A DNA stretch of 64,000 bases from Rhodoferax ferrireducens T118 (GTDB taxonomy: Bacteria > Pseudomonadota > Gammaproteobacteria > Burkholderiales > Burkholderiaceae_C): NCBI RefSeq assembly GCF_000013605.1, contig NC_007908.1:3596001-3660000 (forward strand). Direction: 5' to 3'. How positions within the stretch are numbered: the first letter of the stretch is position 1; each line of letters opens with the position of its first letter. The notes beneath the pieces are model-generated. The model was not told the origin of the DNA. It saw only the letters and a list, made by a program, of their open reading frames with translations, and did no database searches. Shown one piece after another: positions 62,254-64,000 of the stretch. Both the position numbers and the translations under genes were made by a program.

Positions 62254-63591
62254 TTAAATGTTTTGAGAGATAACCGTCTTTTCCACCAGTCGGTCATCGC
62301 CCAGCACGATCATGGCAAACAGCAGCTCATCGAGACTGTGGGCGCTCGCGGTCCGGCGCGCCAGCAAAGGCGTGGCCTGCGGGTTCAAGACCACGAAATC
62401 GGCTTCGCAACCGGGCTGCAGATTGCCCACCGCTGGCGCACCGTGTCGGCCGTCCAGCCCCAGCGCCTGCGCTGCGCCCAAGGTGTGTTGCCACCACAAA
62501 TGCTGCGGCGCCAGCGACAAGCCCGCTTTGGTCTGCCCTTCGCGGCCCACGTAGTAGGCCGCCAGCATGGTGTGAAACGGACTGAAACTGGTGCCCCCGC
62601 CCACATCGCTGGCCAGGCCGTAGGAGAAGCCGGCCCGGTCGGCCGCCGCATAGTCAAAAAAGCCGCTGCCCAGAAACAGATTGCTGGTCGGGCAAACCGC
62701 GGCGCTGGCACCGGTGTCGCGCATCAGGGCGCGATCCATCTCATCGAGGTGAAGGCAGTGAGCGTAAATTGCGCGCGGGCGCATCAGGCCGAAATCGGCA
62801 TAGGTGCCCAGGTAGCTGCGCGAGGCGGGAAACAACGCGCGCGCCCATTTGATCTCATCGAGGTTCTCCGCCACATGCGACTGAATCCAGACCCCGGGAT
62901 ATTTGGTCGCCAACACGCCGGCCCCGCGCAATTGGGCCGCTGAACAACTGGGCGCAAAACGCGGCGTGATGGCATAACCCAGACGGCCCCTGCCATGCCA
63001 TTTTTGCAGCAAGGCCTCGGAGTCGATCAAGCTTTGCTCGGTCGCATCCAGCGTCCCGTCGGGTGCGGCGCGGTTGAGCAGCTCGGCCGGGGCATGGCGG
63101 TCCATCAGGCACAGCCCGGTGATCAGGCGCAGACGCCGATGCAGCGCCGCGGTGAACAGCGCGTCGACCGATTCGGCGTGTGCGGTGGCAAACGCCAGCG
63201 CCGTCGTGACGCCGTTGCGCAACAGTTCCGCTATGAAAAATGTAGCTTCTTGTGCACTGTATTCGGGGGCTGAGAAGCGTTTTTCCTCGGGAAATGTGTA
63301 CTTCTCCAACCACGGCAACAAACCATCGGCGGGTGAGCCGATGACCTTGGTCTGCGGAAAGTGGATATGCAGGTCCACAAAGCCGGGGGCGATGATGCGC
63401 CCCGGCAGGTGCTCGATCTCCACACCAGGGACGCGGTCCTTCAGCTCCCGGTACGGACCCACCGCCTGCACCACCTGCATGCCGGCGCCATTGGGGCCCA
63501 CGACCAGCAGACCGTCTTCTTCGAAAACAGCCGCGTGGCGTGGCTCGCGCTCGGGGGCGAAACGCAGAATGGCGGCGCGGTAGGCTTTCAT
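62254..63591 (-). CDS. guaD: Guanine deaminase
   Basis: This 445-residue zinc hydrolase deaminates guanine to xanthine for purine salvage or breakdown. The metal motif FVDLHIHFPQ, MDRHAPAELL, ITPRFAPSCS, VQSH-type segment WIQSHVAENLDEI, YAHCLHLDEMD and GLASDVGGGTSFS are all in place. The residues 104-121 (KRFSAPEYSAQEATFFIA) are encoded by repeat copy R8, yet the family register is unbroken. Beside it is a BMP-family binding protein, which may bring purine nucleosides or bases. Confidence 0.94.
   Translation of the reverse strand: MKAYRAAILRFAPEREPRHAAVFEEDGLLVVGPNGAGMQVVQAVGPYRELKDRVPGVEIEHLPGRIIAPGFVDLHIHFPQTKVIGSPADGLLPWLEKYTFPEEKRFSAPEYSAQEATFFIAELLRNGVTTALAFATAHAESVDALFTAALHRRLRLITGLCLMDRHAPAELLNRAAPDGTLDATEQSLIDSEALLQKWHGRGRLGYAITPRFAPSCSAAQLRGAGVLATKYPGVWIQSHVAENLDEIKWARALFPASRSYLGTYADFGLMRPRAIYAHCLHLDEMDRALMRDTGASAAVCPTSNLFLGSGFFDYAAADRAGFSYGLASDVGGGTSFSPFHTMLAAYYVGREGQTKAGLSLAPQHLWWQHTLGAAQALGLDGRHGAPAVGNLQPGCEADFVVLNPQATPLLARRTASAHSLDELLFAMIVLGDDRLVEKTVISQNI
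63229..63282 (+). repeat. Dispersed repeat copy R8 (inside guaD)
   Basis: The plus strand has arm CGCTATGAAAAATGTAGC (63229-63246), exactly 20 bases, then GGGCTGAGAAGC (from 63267). It is antisense in guaD and encodes about residues 104-121. Confidence 0.8.
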
Positions 63592-63601
63592 GGCGCTTGC
63601 A

Positions 63602-64000
63602 TCAAGGCAACTTGCCCTGCACCCCTTGCACCAGCCAGTTCATCTTGAGAATCTGCTCATCCGTCAGTGTCCGGCCTTTGGCGATGACTTCTTTGCCCTC
63701 ATTGTCCCGCACCGCTTGACTGGCTTGGAACGGGTGCAACTTGCCTGCGGCCATGTCTTGTTGGCGCGCCAGTACTTCCTGCTGCACCGCCTTCGGCACT
63801 TTCGAGCCAAAGCCCTCGACCTTGATCATGCCCTCACGCACGCCACCCCAGACGCGACCACTCTTCCAGCTGCCATTGAGCACCGCTTGCGCGCGCTGGG
63901 TGTAGTAAGGGCCCCATTGGTGGGTGACGGCGACGATCTGCGCGTCGGGTGCAATTTTTCGCATGTCCGAGTGGTAGCCCACGGCCAGTCTGCCGCGCTC
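63602..64000 (-). CDS. BMP-family ABC transporter substrate-binding protein (5' end outside window)
   Basis: This is the C-terminal 130 or so residues of a basic-membrane-protein (PnrA/BMP) family binding protein. The frame is open to the window edge (ERGRLAVGYHSDMRK). Segments VTHQWGPYYTQRAQAVLNGSWKSG and a tail with DNEGKEVIAKGRTLTDEQILKMNWLVQGVQGKLP are typical. This family binds purine nucleosides. The guaD neighbour, 10 bases downstream, supports purine uptake and salvage as an operon role. Confidence 0.88.
   Translation of the reverse strand, partial: ERGRLAVGYHSDMRKIAPDAQIVAVTHQWGPYYTQRAQAVLNGSWKSGRVWGGVREGMIKVEGFGSKVPKAVQQEVLARQQDMAAGKLHPFQASQAVRDNEGKEVIAKGRTLTDEQILKMNWLVQGVQGKLP

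Overview
The window looks like a high-GC chromosomal segment of a betaproteobacterium, most likely Burkholderiales/Comamonadaceae close to Rhodoferax or Polaromonas. The reasons are gene content (a periplasmic formate dehydrogenase with DUF3305/DUF3306 partners, an Fds-type soluble formate dehydrogenase, six-gene Hyf/Ehr-like complexes, an apbC/metG divergent pair) and a dispersed short repeat that I recall as common in that family. The genus is an inference. No rRNA, tRNA, insertion sequence, phage or CRISPR array was seen.

Layout. 1-3.3 kb: thiamine ABC transporter thiBPQ (thiQ cut by the window edge) under a clear TPP riboswitch. 3.3-5.4 kb: NadR-like ATPase and the fkpB-ispH pair. 5.5-9.7 kb: a frameshifted GGDEF remnant, then a CHASE-PAS-PAS-GGDEF-EAL protein translationally coupled to a periplasmic solute-binding protein. 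9.9-14.2 kb: radC-smr, a truncated haemoglobin and an FtsX-type permease. 14.3-25.0 kb: a membrane-bound periplasmic formate dehydrogenase locus in two blocks (structural genes with small exported proteins and fdhD; then DUF3305, DUF3306, a multi-cluster ferredoxin and a TorD chaperone). 25-27.7 kb: a 52-codon gene with its own terminator, a glutathione transferase and an exported cyanophycinase-like peptidase. 28.0-32.6 kb: a two-gene NAD-linked formate dehydrogenase whose beta subunit is a NuoE-NuoF fusion. 32.7-40.5 kb: a FecR/proline-rich exported protein, apbC, a patatin, csbD and metG.

40.7-60.9 kb is the most unusual part. Two paralogous six-gene complexes (hyfB-C-E-F-G-I order) lie in opposite orientation and converge on a cassette of a PAS-LuxR regulator, thiolase, acyl-CoA ligase, 3-hydroxybutyrate-type dehydrogenase and a chemoreceptor. 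Both complexes keep the membrane arm and the small-subunit Fe-S cysteines, but their large subunits have lost some (copy 1) or all (copy 2) of the [NiFe] ligand cysteines. They are better read as energy-converting-hydrogenase-related (Ehr) modules than as hydrogenases. With two formate dehydrogenases nearby, the region suggests a metabolism built around formate oxidation and ion-translocating electron transfer. 61-64 kb holds dcd, a small RHH-like protein, guaD and the end of a BMP-family binding-protein gene.

A second signal runs through the whole window: nine copies of one short repeat with fixed geometry (an 18-bp hairpin arm ending TAGC, exactly 20 bp, then GGGCTAGA or a variant). Four lie between genes. 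Five lie inside essential-looking coding genes (torD-like, fdsB, metG, hyfG, guaD), read in frame. In hyfG the paralogue in this same window shows that the repeat occupies its place with no net change in protein length.
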